Source: an uncultured Roseobacter sp.
Lineage (GTDB): Bacteria; Pseudomonadota; Alphaproteobacteria; Rhodobacterales; Rhodobacteraceae
NCBI RefSeq assembly: GCF_947496515.1
Contig: NZ_CANMDB010000020.1
Coordinates: forward strand, 1 to 34,162
Direction of reading: 5' to 3'
DNA: 34,162 nt
The position numbers were made by a program, and so were the translations under genes. Below are positions 25,778 to 34,086 of this stretch, in pieces (position 1 is the first letter of the stretch; each line of letters starts with the position of its first letter). Under the pieces are notes generated by a model. The model was not told the DNA's origin. It ran no database searches and saw nothing but the letters and a program-made list of their open reading frames with translations.

Positions 25778-26535
25778 TACACGGTCCCCGCTTCTTTGAG
25801 TTTCGATACCAGCTCGTCGACGGAGCCTACCTTGATCCCGGCGGCGCGTGCTGCGGGCTCGACGGTTTTGACCACTTCCAGCCGCGGGGCGACATCGACG
25901 CCATAGTCGGCGGGCGTCTTCTCATCCAGCGGCTTGCGTTTGGCCTTCATGATGTTGGGCAGCGACGCGTAGCGGGGCTCGTTCAGGCGCAAGTCAACCG
26001 TGACGACGCTGGGCATCGCGACCTTGATGGTCTGCAAACCGCCGTCAACCTCGCGGGTGACAACGGCCTTGTCGCCCTCGATGGCAATCTCGGAGGCAAA
26101 GGTCGCCTGGCTCCAACCCATGAGTGCGCTGAGCATCTGGCCAGTGGCATTCATGTCATTGTCGATCGCCTGCTTGCCGCAGAGCACCAGACCGGGCTGC
26201 TCTTCGTCCACGATGCCTTTGAGGATCTTGGCAACAGTCAGCGGTTCGATGTCGTTGTGCACATCGTCGGTCGCGACGACTAGAATAGCCCGGTCCGCGC
26301 CCATGGCAAGCGCGGTGCGCAGGGTTTCCTGGCTTTGCTTGACACCGATGGAGACCACGACGACCTCATCGGCCTGACCGGCTTCCTTCAGGCGGATGGC
26401 CTGCTCGACGGAAATCTCGTCGAAGGGGTTCATCGACATTTTCACATTGGCTAGATCAACCCCCGATCCGTCCGCTTTGACGCGCACTTTCACGTTGTAG
26501 TCGATCACGCGTTTGACAGGCACCAGAACCTTCAT
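25777..26535 (-). CDS. etfB: Electron transfer flavoprotein subunit beta
   Basis: A 252-residue ETF beta subunit, the AMP-binding partner of EtfA. The N-terminus [19 protein letters not shown], the block [20 protein letters not shown] and the ETF beta signature around [20 protein letters not shown] and [12 protein letters not shown] are recognised. AAGGAGAG precedes the ATG. It is the first gene of the etfB-etfA operon and has a 385-base upstream region with a 19-base palindrome and a tandem repeat. Confidence 0.98.
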   Translation of the reverse strand: MKVLVPVKRVIDYNVKVRVKADGSGVDLANVKMSMNPFDEISVEQAIRLKEAGQADEVVVVSIGVKQSQETLRTALAMGADRAILVVATDDVHNDIEPLTVAKILKGIVDEEQPGLVLCGKQAIDNDMNATGQMLSALMGWSQATFASEIAIEGDKAVVTREVDGGLQTIKVAMPSVVTVDLRLNEPRYASLPNIMKAKRKPLDEKTPADYGVDVAPRLEVVKTVEPAARAAGIKVGSVDELVSKLKEAGTV

Positions 26536-26920
26536 TTGCGTCTCTCTCCTTGCATTCGCGACTCGTTTTCAGCCCGAGCCTTTTCGTGTCCTGGTGCCGG
26601 GTGTATCCAAGCTGCGATGTCTTAAACAGTGTAAAATCGTCACGCCCGGTCTCAGGAACGCCGCGTTCCTGCGAATTTCCGCAGATCAGGACCGAAATTT
26701 CCGATAGCGATCATGGCCGTTGAGCGACTGGGTAGGTGGTCCGGCTATGCAAGTGTCCGGTCGTTCAGAACCAAGTGGGGTGGGCATTCAGCGACTTGCG
26801 CCCGCCCTTGCGGCCCGGGGCTTCGCGCTTCCGGTCGCTGGTGCTGCCACCGGCAGCCCCACCGCTTTCAGCGGTTCGCGCTTCCGGTCGCCAGGCTCTC
26901 CCCCGGAGACCCTGCCGCCT
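26536..26920. other. 385-base region between etfB and pduO
   Basis: No gene is seen. It contains the etfB leader, a 19-base palindrome (26653-26671), and most of a two-copy 53-base tandem repeat with internal hairpins (26827-26932). Short open frames cross the repeat in several registers but do not look coding. Confidence 0.6.
26653..26671. promoter_or_regulatory. Perfect 9-1-9 palindrome upstream of etfB
   Basis: CAGGAACGC (26653-26661) and GCGTTCCTG (26663-26671) are exact complements around one central base, about 118 bases upstream of the etfB start. It could be an operator for a dimeric regulator. As a hairpin it would have at most an eight-base stem with three bases in the loop. Confidence 0.45.
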
Positions 26921-26932
26921 TCAGCGGTTCGC
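26827..26932. repeat. 53-base tandem repeat, two copies, with covarying hairpins
   Basis: Copy A (26827-26879) and copy B (26880-26932) are identical at 39 of 53 positions; the outer ends are almost unchanged and the middle differs. In each copy a 13-position hairpin with a three-base loop can form (A: 26836-26848 with 26852-26864; B: 26889-26901 with 26905-26917), with 11 of 13 pairs. Several differences between copies are compensatory, keeping the pairs. Copy B begins in the last codons of pduO and includes its stop. A short degenerate third end may lie at 26818-26826. Confidence 0.85.
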
Positions 26933-27493
26933 GCCCGGAATCCACAAGACATCGTCTTTGCCGGCGTTGTTGGCCATGCGGGCGGCGACAAAGAACCAGT
27001 CGCTCAGGCGATTGAGGTATTTCACCGCCGCCGGGTTGATCGCCTCCATCGTCGCCAGTTCTACCGACAGCCGCTCTGCCCTGCGCGATACCGTTCGGCA
27101 CACGTGCAGATGCGCTGCGAGCGCAGAGCCGCCGGGCAGGATAAAGCTGCGCAGTGGTTCCAGCTCGGTGTTCATGGCGTCAATCTCGCTTTCCAGACGG
27201 CTCACCTGGCTATCCACCATGCGGAGGGGCGGGTAGTCGGCCTCGGCGTCCTGCTCCATATCCGGACGGCAAAGATCGGCACCGAGATCGAAAAGGTCAT
27301 TCTGGATCCGGCTGAGCGCTGTATCCACCTCGCCGGTGGCCGACAGCCGCGCCACGCCCACAAAAGAGTTCAACTCATCCGACGTGCCATAGGCTGACAC
27401 CCGCAGCGCGTGCTTGGCGACCCGTACACCGTTGCCGAGCGCTGTCTCGCCTGCGTCACCGGTCTTGGTGTAGATCTTGTTGAGAACGACCAT
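26921..27493 (-). CDS. pduO: Cob(I)yrinic acid a,c-diamide adenosyltransferase, PduO type
   Basis: A 190-residue PduO/MMAB-type ATP:cob(I)alamin adenosyltransferase, which makes adenosylcobalamin, cofactor of methylmalonyl-CoA and ethylmalonyl-CoA mutases. The ATP-binding N-terminus KIYTKTGDAGETALGNGVRV, the block RVSAYGTSDELNSFVGVAR and the substrate site FILPGGSALAAHLHVCRTV and RRAERL are intact. The gene name varies (cobO, pduO, mmaB); the sequence type is PduO, not CobA. It lies seven bases after the HIG1 gene. The last three codons and stop lie inside a 53-base tandem repeat. Confidence 0.96.
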   Translation of the reverse strand: MVVLNKIYTKTGDAGETALGNGVRVAKHALRVSAYGTSDELNSFVGVARLSATGEVDTALSRIQNDLFDLGADLCRPDMEQDAEADYPPLRMVDSQVSRLESEIDAMNTELEPLRSFILPGGSALAAHLHVCRTVSRRAERLSVELATMEAINPAAVKYLNRLSDWFFVAARMANNAGKDDVLWIPGANR

Positions 27494-27499
27494 GCTGCG

Positions 27500-27703
27500 C
27501 TATCCCCCTCTCTGGCTCAGAAAAACATAGAGCACGATCAGCAAGACGGCGACGAATTGGGCCGCGATCCGGTAGCGCATGAGCTTGTTGGAGTTCTTTT
27601 TGTTAAACGCCCCGCCACCGGCGAACCCGCCAAGGCCAAGCATCAGCACGACCACCACGGCAAGGCAGGCCAGAATGATCAGAATGAATAAGGGGTCACC
27701 CAC
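27500..27703 (-). CDS. HIG1 domain-containing twin-helix membrane protein
   Basis: A 67-residue protein with two hydrophobic segments (about residues 5-27 and 47-63) separated by the small glycine-rich and basic loop GGFAGGGAFNKKNSNKLMRY. This is the HIG1 (hypoxia-induced) domain topology. In mitochondria HIG1 proteins associate with respiratory supercomplexes; a similar role in alphaproteobacterial respiration is possible but not shown by sequence. It lies seven bases upstream of pduO and is probably cotranscribed. Confidence 0.85.
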   Translation of the reverse strand: MGDPLFILIILACLAVVVVLMLGLGGFAGGGAFNKKNSNKLMRYRIAAQFVAVLLIVLYVFLSQRGG

Positions 27704-27767
27704 GTTTGCGTTCCTTTCGTTTCCAGCCCGCTACATAGCGGAGCCCGGGTGAAAAGCGACCCCTCTC

Positions 27768-28601
27768 TCAGGATCCGCGCGACAACACCCAGTCCAGCGC
27801 GCGGGTCGGCAGCATCCGCCGCAGCGCCCCCATCACATGCGTCGGGGTTGTCACATAGTAGCGCGGCTGCGGTCGCTGAGCTTCGGTGGCGTGGATCAGT
27901 TTTTCCAACACCGCGGTTGGGGGTAGCTCAAACCGGTCCGGTGCGCCCGGCTCGTAGAGCCGCTTTTTCAACCCGCTTTCATACTGCGCCCGCCGGGCCG
28001 AGCCGCGCCAGTCGATCCAGCGTTCGAAATGCGGGATGGAGTTCGCGCGGATCTTTGATGTGACCGGTCCGGGCTCGATCAGGACCACATCGATGCCGGT
28101 GCCGCGCATCTCGATCCGCAGCGTGTCGGTGAGCCCTTCGAGCGCGTATTTCGTGGCATTATAGGCCCCGCGCCACGGCATGACGATAAAGCCAAGAATG
28201 GAAGAGCACTGGATGATCCGACCGCCGCCCTGCTGACGCATGGTCGGGATCAGCGCCCGGGTCAGGTGGTGCCAGCCAAAAAAATTCGCCTCGAAAATCG
28301 CGCGGAGCGCATCGGTCGGCAAATCCTCGACAGCCCCGGGCGTCCCATGCGCGCCATTGTTGAACAGAACATCGAGCGTACCACCGGTGGCCGCCAGAAC
28401 CTCCCGGACCGCCGCGTCGATGGAGGTGGCATCGGTGTAATCCAGCTGCGGGCTCTCGAATCCTTCGGCCATCAACCGTGCGCAATCATCCGCGGTCCGG
28501 CAGGCGGCAAACACGCGCCATCCCCTGGCACGCATACCGACAGCACAGGTATACCCGATACCGGACGAGCAACCGGTGATGAGAATGGTCTTTTGGGACA
28601 T
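27768..28601 (-). CDS. SDR family oxidoreductase
   Basis: A 277-residue classical short-chain dehydrogenase/reductase. The nucleotide-binding TGCSSGIG, the NNGAHG motif of the fourth strand, the catalytic Ser in IQCSSILG and the active-site YNATK are all present. Residues after the first strand (ACRTADDC) with an Arg suggest NADP preference. The substrate is not predictable. Two adjacent ATG codons occur at 28604 and 28601; the second lies six bases after GGAG and is preferred. Confidence 0.92.
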   Translation of the reverse strand: MSQKTILITGCSSGIGYTCAVGMRARGWRVFAACRTADDCARLMAEGFESPQLDYTDATSIDAAVREVLAATGGTLDVLFNNGAHGTPGAVEDLPTDALRAIFEANFFGWHHLTRALIPTMRQQGGGRIIQCSSILGFIVMPWRGAYNATKYALEGLTDTLRIEMRGTGIDVVLIEPGPVTSKIRANSIPHFERWIDWRGSARRAQYESGLKKRLYEPGAPDRFELPPTAVLEKLIHATEAQRPQPRYYVTTPTHVMGALRRMLPTRALDWVLSRGS

Positions 28602-28656
28602 CATATGCTCCGATACCTCGGCCCAAATCTGGCCCGAGGATCCCGGAGACGCAAGC

Positions 28657-29331
28657 CTAGAGCGGGCTGAGCAAGAAGTCTGCCATCCAGCCTCTGCTAC
28701 CATCGCTGGTCCGCAACTCGACCCAACCCGTACCACTATCCTGCAGAACTTCGACCTGCATACCTTGGGTGAGCTGATCCACGACCCCGTGGCGTGTCCC
28801 CGGCCCACTCCGCATATTCACAACGCTGCCATTGACCGAGCGGATGTCACGCTGCGCGCCAACATCGCTGGATGACGCGCGGCTGGTACTCCCGGAAAAG
28901 ATGATGCTGGGGATCGTTGCGGCATTGGCAGAAGCGCTGGCGAGCACGACATCGCGGTCAGACGCGGTTGCGGGTTCAGCCCGTGCCACAGCCGCCAGAA
29001 TGACTTCTTCGCGCACGGGCTCAATGGAGGGCTCTTCGGCAACGATCGCGGGTTCAATCTGTTGTTGCGACACGGCGCGCTTGCGCTTTGATGGGCCACT
29101 CTGCGCTTCGCCGAAGGACACCAGGTTGAGCGAGACGGGCTGCAGTTCGCCCCGAGGTGCTTCCGGTGCGGCAGCAACGACCGTTGATTGCTGATCTGGC
29201 GCAGCCTCGCCGCCGGTGCGCGACACCACGGCCTGCTCCCGGACAATCTTGGGGTCGAAGTCTGACCCGCCGCTCAATTCATAAAACCCAAAACCTAAAA
29301 CACCGAAGCTGATCAGAATGAACCGGTTCAT
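28657..29331 (-). CDS. SH3 domain-containing exported protein
   Basis: A 224-residue protein with a hydrophobic N-terminus MNRFILISFGVLGFGFYEL serving as signal peptide or membrane anchor, a long low-complexity linker rich in Ala, Glu, Ser and Pro, and a C-terminal bacterial SH3 (SH3b) domain at about residues 163-224: SVVNMRSGPGTRHGVVDQL and GWVELRTSDGSRGWMADFLL. SH3b domains bind cell-wall peptides or partner enzymes. The ATG at 29331 is preceded by GAGGTG at a good distance; a GTG at 29340 is less likely. It is divergent from parC. Confidence 0.87.
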   Translation of the reverse strand: MNRFILISFGVLGFGFYELSGGSDFDPKIVREQAVVSRTGGEAAPDQQSTVVAAAPEAPRGELQPVSLNLVSFGEAQSGPSKRKRAVSQQQIEPAIVAEEPSIEPVREEVILAAVARAEPATASDRDVVLASASANAATIPSIIFSGSTSRASSSDVGAQRDIRSVNGSVVNMRSGPGTRHGVVDQLTQGMQVEVLQDSGTGWVELRTSDGSRGWMADFLLSPL

Positions 29332-29514
29332 ATGTATCACCTCACTACACCATCACAGACCTAACACATCTCGACACGATTTGGATCCATCCATCTCTAA
29401 AGATGGTTTCGATCCTCCCGTGGGGCACATGGGTTGCCGCAGTCCATGGCAGGCCCCCTACAGGCCGATCAGATGCCGCTTGTCCGGGCGTGACGGGGAG
29501 GCTACACCGCATCA

Positions 29515-31806
29515 ATGGCCGACGAAGATGCTTCCACAACCATGCTGGCAGAACCGCTGCGCCGCGCGTTGGGCGAGCGATATCTGACCTACGCGCTCAG
29601 CACGATCATGCACCGTGCCCTGCCGGACGCGCGCGACGGGCTCAAGCCCGTGCACCGGCGGATCCTCTTTGCCATGCGCGAGCTGCGGCTCACATCCACG
29701 GGTGGTTTCCGCAAATCGGCCAAGATCTCCGGCGACGTGATGGGCAACTACCACCCCCACGGCGATGCGGCGATCTACGACGCGATGGCGCGGTTGGCGC
29801 AGGATTTCAACGTGCGCTACCCGCTGGTGGACGGGCAGGGCAACTTCGGCAACATCGACGGGGACAACCCCGCCGCCTCCCGCTACACTGAGGCACGCAT
29901 GACCGCGGTGGCCGAGGCGCTGCTCGACGGTCTGAATGAGGATGCCGTCGATTTCCGCGAGAATTACGACGGCACGCTCACCGAACCGGTGGTGCTGCCC
30001 GCACAGTTTCCCAACCTGCTGGCCAATGGCTCCAGCGGCATCGCGGTGGGCATGGCCACGAACATTCCGCCGCATAACATCGCGGAGCTTTGCGATGCCT
30101 GCATCCACCTGATCAAAAGCCCCGAGGCGCGCGACGACACGCTGTTGAAATACGTGCCCGGCCCTGATTTCCCCACGGGTGGCGTGATCGTCGAGCCGCC
30201 CGATAACATCGCCACCGCCTACCGCACCGGGCGCGGATCGTTCCGCCTGCGCTGCACCTGGGAGGTCGAGGATCTGGGCCGCGGTCAGTGGCAGATCGTC
30301 GTCACGGAGATTCCCTACCAGGTCCAGAAAGCCAAGCTGATCGAAAAGATCGCCGAGCTGATCCAGACCAAGAAGATCCCCATTCTGGGTGATGTACGCG
30401 ACGAATCCGCCGAAGACGTGCGTTTGATCATCGAGCCGCGCGCGCGGTCCGTGGATGCCGATGTGCTGATGGGCATGCTGTTTCGCAGCTGTGATCTGGA
30501 GGTGCGGTTTTCGCTCAATATGAACGTGCTGATCGACGGGGTGACCCCCAAGGTATGCTCCATGAAGGAGGTTCTGCGCGCCTTCCTCGATCACCGTCGT
30601 GAGGTCTTGCAGCGCCGCTCGCGCCACCGTCTGGAAAAGATCGACCACCGGCTGGAGGTGCTCGAAGGGTTCATCATCGCCTTCCTGAACCTCGACCGGG
30701 TGATCGACATCATCCGCTACGATGACGACCCCAAAGCGGCCCTGATGCGCGAGGACTGGGGCAAGACGCACCTGCGCGCGACCGACGAGAAAGACTACGT
30801 TTCGCCTGCGCCCGGCGAAGGGGAACTGAGCGAGACCCAGGCCGAAGCGATCCTCAACATGCGCCTGCGGTCCCTGCGGCGGCTCGAAGAGATGGAGTTG
30901 CTGCGCGAGCAATCCGCCCTGATGGAGGAACGCGCTGACCTGGAGGATCTGCTCGAAAACCCTTCCCTCCAATGGGACAGCATCACCGAGCAGCTGCGCG
31001 CGACCAAAAAGCAGTTCGGCAAAGACCATGCCGGTGGCGCACGCCGCACCCTGATCGAGGAAGCCGCGGAAGTCGAAGAGGTCCCGATCGAGGCGATGAT
31101 CGACCGCGAACCCATCACGGTGGTGTGCTCCCAGATGGGCTGGGTGCGCGCCATGACGGGTCACATTGATCTGGGCCGCGAGCTGAAGTTCAAGGACGGC
31201 GATGGCCCGCGCTTTATCTTCCACGCGGAGACGACGGACAGGCTGCTGGTCTTCGGTTCCAACGGGCGCTTCTATACGGTCCCGGCGTCCAACCTGCCCG
31301 GCGGGCGCGGTATGGGGGAGCCTCTGCGCCTGATGGTAGACCTGCCCAACGAGGCGGAAATCGTGACGATACTGACCCATCAGCCGGGCCGCAAACTGCT
31401 GGTTGCCTCCTCTGCCGGCGATGGGTTCATCGTTCCAGAGGATGAGGTGCTGGCACAGACCCGCAGCGGCAAACAGGTGCTCAATGTCCGCAATGAGACC
31501 CGCGCGCTGGTCTGCAAACCGGTAGAGGGCGACAGCCTCGCAGTGGTCGGCGAGAACCGCAAGGTGCTGGTCTTCGGTCTCGACGAGCTTCCCGAAATGA
31601 GCCGCGGCAAGGGCGTTCGTCTGCAAAAGTACAAGGACGGCGGTCTCTCGGATGCGACCACCTTCGCGCGGGACGCAGGGCTCAGCTGGCTCGACCCCGC
31701 GGGTCGCACCCGCACGCAAACCGACCTAGATGAATGGGCTGGCAAGCGCGCCACCGCAGGTCGCATGGCCCCCCGCGGCTTCCCGCGCGACAACAGATTT
31801 ACCTGA
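29515..31806 (+). CDS. parC: DNA topoisomerase IV subunit A
   Basis: A 763-residue type IIA topoisomerase subunit that, with ParE, unlinks daughter chromosomes. The catalytic Tyr124 lies in [11 protein letters not shown]. The N-terminal domain contains [18 protein letters not shown] and the quinolone-determining segment [20 protein letters not shown]. The C-terminal beta-pinwheel begins around [18 protein letters not shown], and the short blade segments are regular. The position equivalent to E. coli ParC Ser80 is Ala85 and that of Glu84 is Asp89. ParC rather than GyrA is indicated by its short length and the absence of the GyrA box. The ATG at 29515 is the family start. Confidence 0.96.
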   Translation: MADEDASTTMLAEPLRRALGERYLTYALSTIMHRALPDARDGLKPVHRRILFAMRELRLTSTGGFRKSAKISGDVMGNYHPHGDAAIYDAMARLAQDFNVRYPLVDGQGNFGNIDGDNPAASRYTEARMTAVAEALLDGLNEDAVDFRENYDGTLTEPVVLPAQFPNLLANGSSGIAVGMATNIPPHNIAELCDACIHLIKSPEARDDTLLKYVPGPDFPTGGVIVEPPDNIATAYRTGRGSFRLRCTWEVEDLGRGQWQIVVTEIPYQVQKAKLIEKIAELIQTKKIPILGDVRDESAEDVRLIIEPRARSVDADVLMGMLFRSCDLEVRFSLNMNVLIDGVTPKVCSMKEVLRAFLDHRREVLQRRSRHRLEKIDHRLEVLEGFIIAFLNLDRVIDIIRYDDDPKAALMREDWGKTHLRATDEKDYVSPAPGEGELSETQAEAILNMRLRSLRRLEEMELLREQSALMEERADLEDLLENPSLQWDSITEQLRATKKQFGKDHAGGARRTLIEEAAEVEEVPIEAMIDREPITVVCSQMGWVRAMTGHIDLGRELKFKDGDGPRFIFHAETTDRLLVFGSNGRFYTVPASNLPGGRGMGEPLRLMVDLPNEAEIVTILTHQPGRKLLVASSAGDGFIVPEDEVLAQTRSGKQVLNVRNETRALVCKPVEGDSLAVVGENRKVLVFGLDELPEMSRGKGVRLQKYKDGGLSDATTFARDAGLSWLDPAGRTRTQTDLDEWAGKRATAGRMAPRGFPRDNRFT

Positions 31807-31836
31807 TCATCACTTTGCCAGATAAACTCCGGGGGA

Positions 31837-31865
31837 GGCCCGACAGGGCCGGGGGCAGCGCCCCC
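31837..31865. terminator. Two adjacent GC-rich hairpins between convergent genes
   Basis: GGCCC-GACA-GGGCC (31837-31850) and GGGGGC-AGC-GCCCCC (31851-31865) sit side by side between the ends of parC and the P450 gene. They could act as a bidirectional stop or as a REP-like element; no T-run follows. Confidence 0.5.
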
Positions 31866-31913
31866 ACGCAGCTCTCTCACCCCCGCGGATCGCCGGATGG
31901 ATCGCGACAGGCG

Positions 31914-33278
31914 TCAGACCGGCTCCGCCATCAGCCACACCCCGCCCTCGGGCCGCAGCGTCAGGATCATCACCGGCTTGGGGTCGCGTCCCTTGACCGG
32001 CGTGAACCGGAACCGCCCCAGCAGTGTCGCCAGAATGATCACCGCCTCCTGCAGGGCAAAACTCGCCCCGATGCAGATCCGCGGACCGTCGCCGAAGGGT
32101 AGATAAGCATATCTGTCGATGGCCTTGCGGTCGGCAAAGCGCTCCGGCCGGAAATCATCGGGCGCCTCCCACAGCAGCCGGTGTCGGCCCAGAGCGTAGA
32201 TGGGCACCATCACCGTATCCCCGGGTTGGATGTCGGCCTGCCCCAACGTATCCGCTTCCTGCGCCGTGCGCGAGATCACACCGCCCGGCGGATAGAGCCT
32301 CAGTGTTTCGTCAATGATCTGCCGGATAAAAGGCAATTGCGCCACATCCTCTCCCGTGGCCGCGCGACCTTGCAGCACGCCCTGTGCCTCCGCCCGCGCG
32401 CGATCCTGCACCTCCGGATCGAAGGCGCAGAGATAAAACGCCCAGGCCAGCGTCAGCGCCGTGGTCTCATGTCCCGCCACGATAAAGGTCAGCAGGTTGT
32501 CGCGCAGCTCGCCCGTGCTCATGCGCCGTCCGCTCTTGGGATCCTCGCCCGCCAGCAGCAGATCCAGCAGATCCGGCACATCGCCGGGTCCGCGGGCCGC
32601 ACGCGCCTCGATCGCCGCGTCGGCATTGCGCCGCATCTGGCGCATGGTCTGGGCAGACATCACCCGCGCCGGTCTCGGTACCCAGTCGGGCGCGCCCAGC
32701 ACGTCCAGCAGCGACACCCGCCCAGCCTCGGCCACGTAGTCATCAATCGCCCGGTGAATATCGCGTCGGTCGAAACTGCCATCGTCGCTGAAGGTCACCT
32801 CCGAGATCACATCGAAGGTCGCTGCCGTCATCTCCTGCGCCATGTCCACCGCGCGTTTGCCAGCGCCTGCGATCCGCTCGGCGGAGCGTTCCGCTGCGGC
32901 CGTCATCACCGGCGCGAGTGCTGCGATATTGCGGTGCGAAAAGGCAGGGGCCGCCAGCCGCCTTTGCCAGCGCCAGTCCGCGCCTTCCGCGATAAAGAGC
33001 GACTCGCCCACCGCCGGACGCAGCAGGTTTTTCGTCACCACCGATTTCGGATAGGCCTCGACCCGGTCCAGCAGCATGCGCCGGATCGACGCTGGCTCCA
33101 TGATCATATGCCAGCGCCGCACTGTCCGGCCCGACACGGTCGGCTGTTCCACTGCCACCTGTGGGATGATGTTCAGCACGTTCTCCCGCATCCGGGTAAA
33201 GCTCTGCAGCACGCCCAGCTCGCGCGTCTCCAGTGGGATGCGAACGGGCGTTGCGTGGGAAGTGGAGATTTCAGCCAT
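31914..33278 (-). CDS. Cytochrome P450
   Basis: A 454-residue soluble bacterial P450. The heme-binding loop FGDGPRICIGASFALQEAV contains the thiolate Cys402; the I-helix oxygen-activating motif is AGHETTALTLAW; and the ExxR motif is ETLRLYPP. Length and motifs are normal. No membrane anchor is visible. The substrate is unknown and no redox partner (ferredoxin or reductase) is adjacent. It is the only gene facing minus between two + strand genes. The start ATG at 33278 has no clear ribosome site. Confidence 0.95.
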   Translation of the reverse strand: MAEISTSHATPVRIPLETRELGVLQSFTRMRENVLNIIPQVAVEQPTVSGRTVRRWHMIMEPASIRRMLLDRVEAYPKSVVTKNLLRPAVGESLFIAEGADWRWQRRLAAPAFSHRNIAALAPVMTAAAERSAERIAGAGKRAVDMAQEMTAATFDVISEVTFSDDGSFDRRDIHRAIDDYVAEAGRVSLLDVLGAPDWVPRPARVMSAQTMRQMRRNADAAIEARAARGPGDVPDLLDLLLAGEDPKSGRRMSTGELRDNLLTFIVAGHETTALTLAWAFYLCAFDPEVQDRARAEAQGVLQGRAATGEDVAQLPFIRQIIDETLRLYPPGGVISRTAQEADTLGQADIQPGDTVMVPIYALGRHRLLWEAPDDFRPERFADRKAIDRYAYLPFGDGPRICIGASFALQEAVIILATLLGRFRFTPVKGRDPKPVMILTLRPEGGVWLMAEPV

Positions 33279-33379
33279 GACGTGAGAATAGGGCGCGCTG
33301 AGACCCCTGCCACCTGCCTGATTGCGCGGCTGCCACGCTTGGGCTAGGCAGTTGGAACAGAAAAGATGCGAGGCGCAGA

Positions 33380-33991
33380 ATGATCAGGTCTTTGGCAATG
33401 CTGGTGGTCGCGGGGATGCTGGCGGCCTGCACGGGCGCAGGCGATCTGACGGCGCCCAAGGTCCCCCTGGGCGATTTCAGCCTCGGTCACAATATCGTCG
33501 TGGCCCCCAAGGCGCAGACCGTTGCCGCAGGCCGCGAGGTGCCCAAGGAGCAGCTGACCCAGGCATTGCAGGACGCCATCGCCGAGCGGTTCGACCGCTA
33601 CGACGGCGAAAAGGACTATCACTTCGGCGTCAGCATCGAAGGGTATCTGCTGGCCAAACGCGGCATCCCGATCCTGTTCTCGCCCAAATCGGCGCTGATC
33701 ATCCGGCTGACCGTCTGGGACGACGCGCAAGGCAAGAAGCTCAACGAACCACCGGAGCAGTTCACCGTGCTCGAAGCGCTCGACGGGGAGAGCATCGTCG
33801 GCACCGGTTGGAGCCAGTCGCCCGAGACACAGTTGCAAAACCTGTCGCGCAATGCCGCCCAGGTGATCGAGAATTATCTGGTCAAGAAGAACGCCGAGGA
33901 AGGCTGGTTCGGGAACACGCCTGCCGTGCTGCCGGAAGTGGCAGGCACCGCGCCGGAAGCGATTGCCGAGGCGGCAGAGGCCGCTGACTGA
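33380..33991 (+). CDS. Conserved hypothetical lipoprotein
   Basis: A 203-residue protein beginning MIRSLAMLVVAGMLAACTGA, a signal peptide with a good lipobox (LAAC, lipidated Cys17). The mature part contains FDRYDGEKDYHFGVSIEGYL and a region of regular strands; the end is Ala- and Glu-rich. The family is seen in Rhodobacteraceae without known function. It is preceded by a 101-base region divergent from the P450, and followed by a tuf gene. Confidence 0.8.
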   Translation: MIRSLAMLVVAGMLAACTGAGDLTAPKVPLGDFSLGHNIVVAPKAQTVAAGREVPKEQLTQALQDAIAERFDRYDGEKDYHFGVSIEGYLLAKRGIPILFSPKSALIIRLTVWDDAQGKKLNEPPEQFTVLEALDGESIVGTGWSQSPETQLQNLSRNAAQVIENYLVKKNAEEGWFGNTPAVLPEVAGTAPEAIAEAAEAAD

Positions 33992-33997
33992 TCCCGC

Positions 33998-34026
33998 TTG
34001 ATTTCTTCGCGCGTTCGCAATACATC
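33998..34026 (+). promoter_or_regulatory. Putative tuf promoter
   Basis: TTGATT (33998-34003) and TACATC (34021-34026) with exactly 17 bases between, 61 bases upstream of the tuf start. Hexamers match the consensus only moderately. Confidence 0.4.
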
Positions 34027-34086
34027 GCGCGCCATGAAAGAACGGGTCGCGCGTGACCCCATGCAAACAAAAGGGCGCCTCTCACC

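Noticed and set aside
26827-26932. CRISPR array
   Set aside because: The two copies are adjacent without spacers, and they diverge internally. This is a tandem repeat, not a repeat-spacer array.
26788-27101. Short minus-strand proteins with REPLKA-type repeats
   Set aside because: The repeated peptides arise from the 53-base repeat read in different frames; 53 is not a multiple of three and pduO occupies the genuine frame.
29512-31719. 735-codon open frame on the minus strand opposite parC
   Set aside because: It mirrors parC almost fully, has a composition rich in Arg, His, Gln and Asp from GC-biased third positions, and no recognisable domain. parC is certain.
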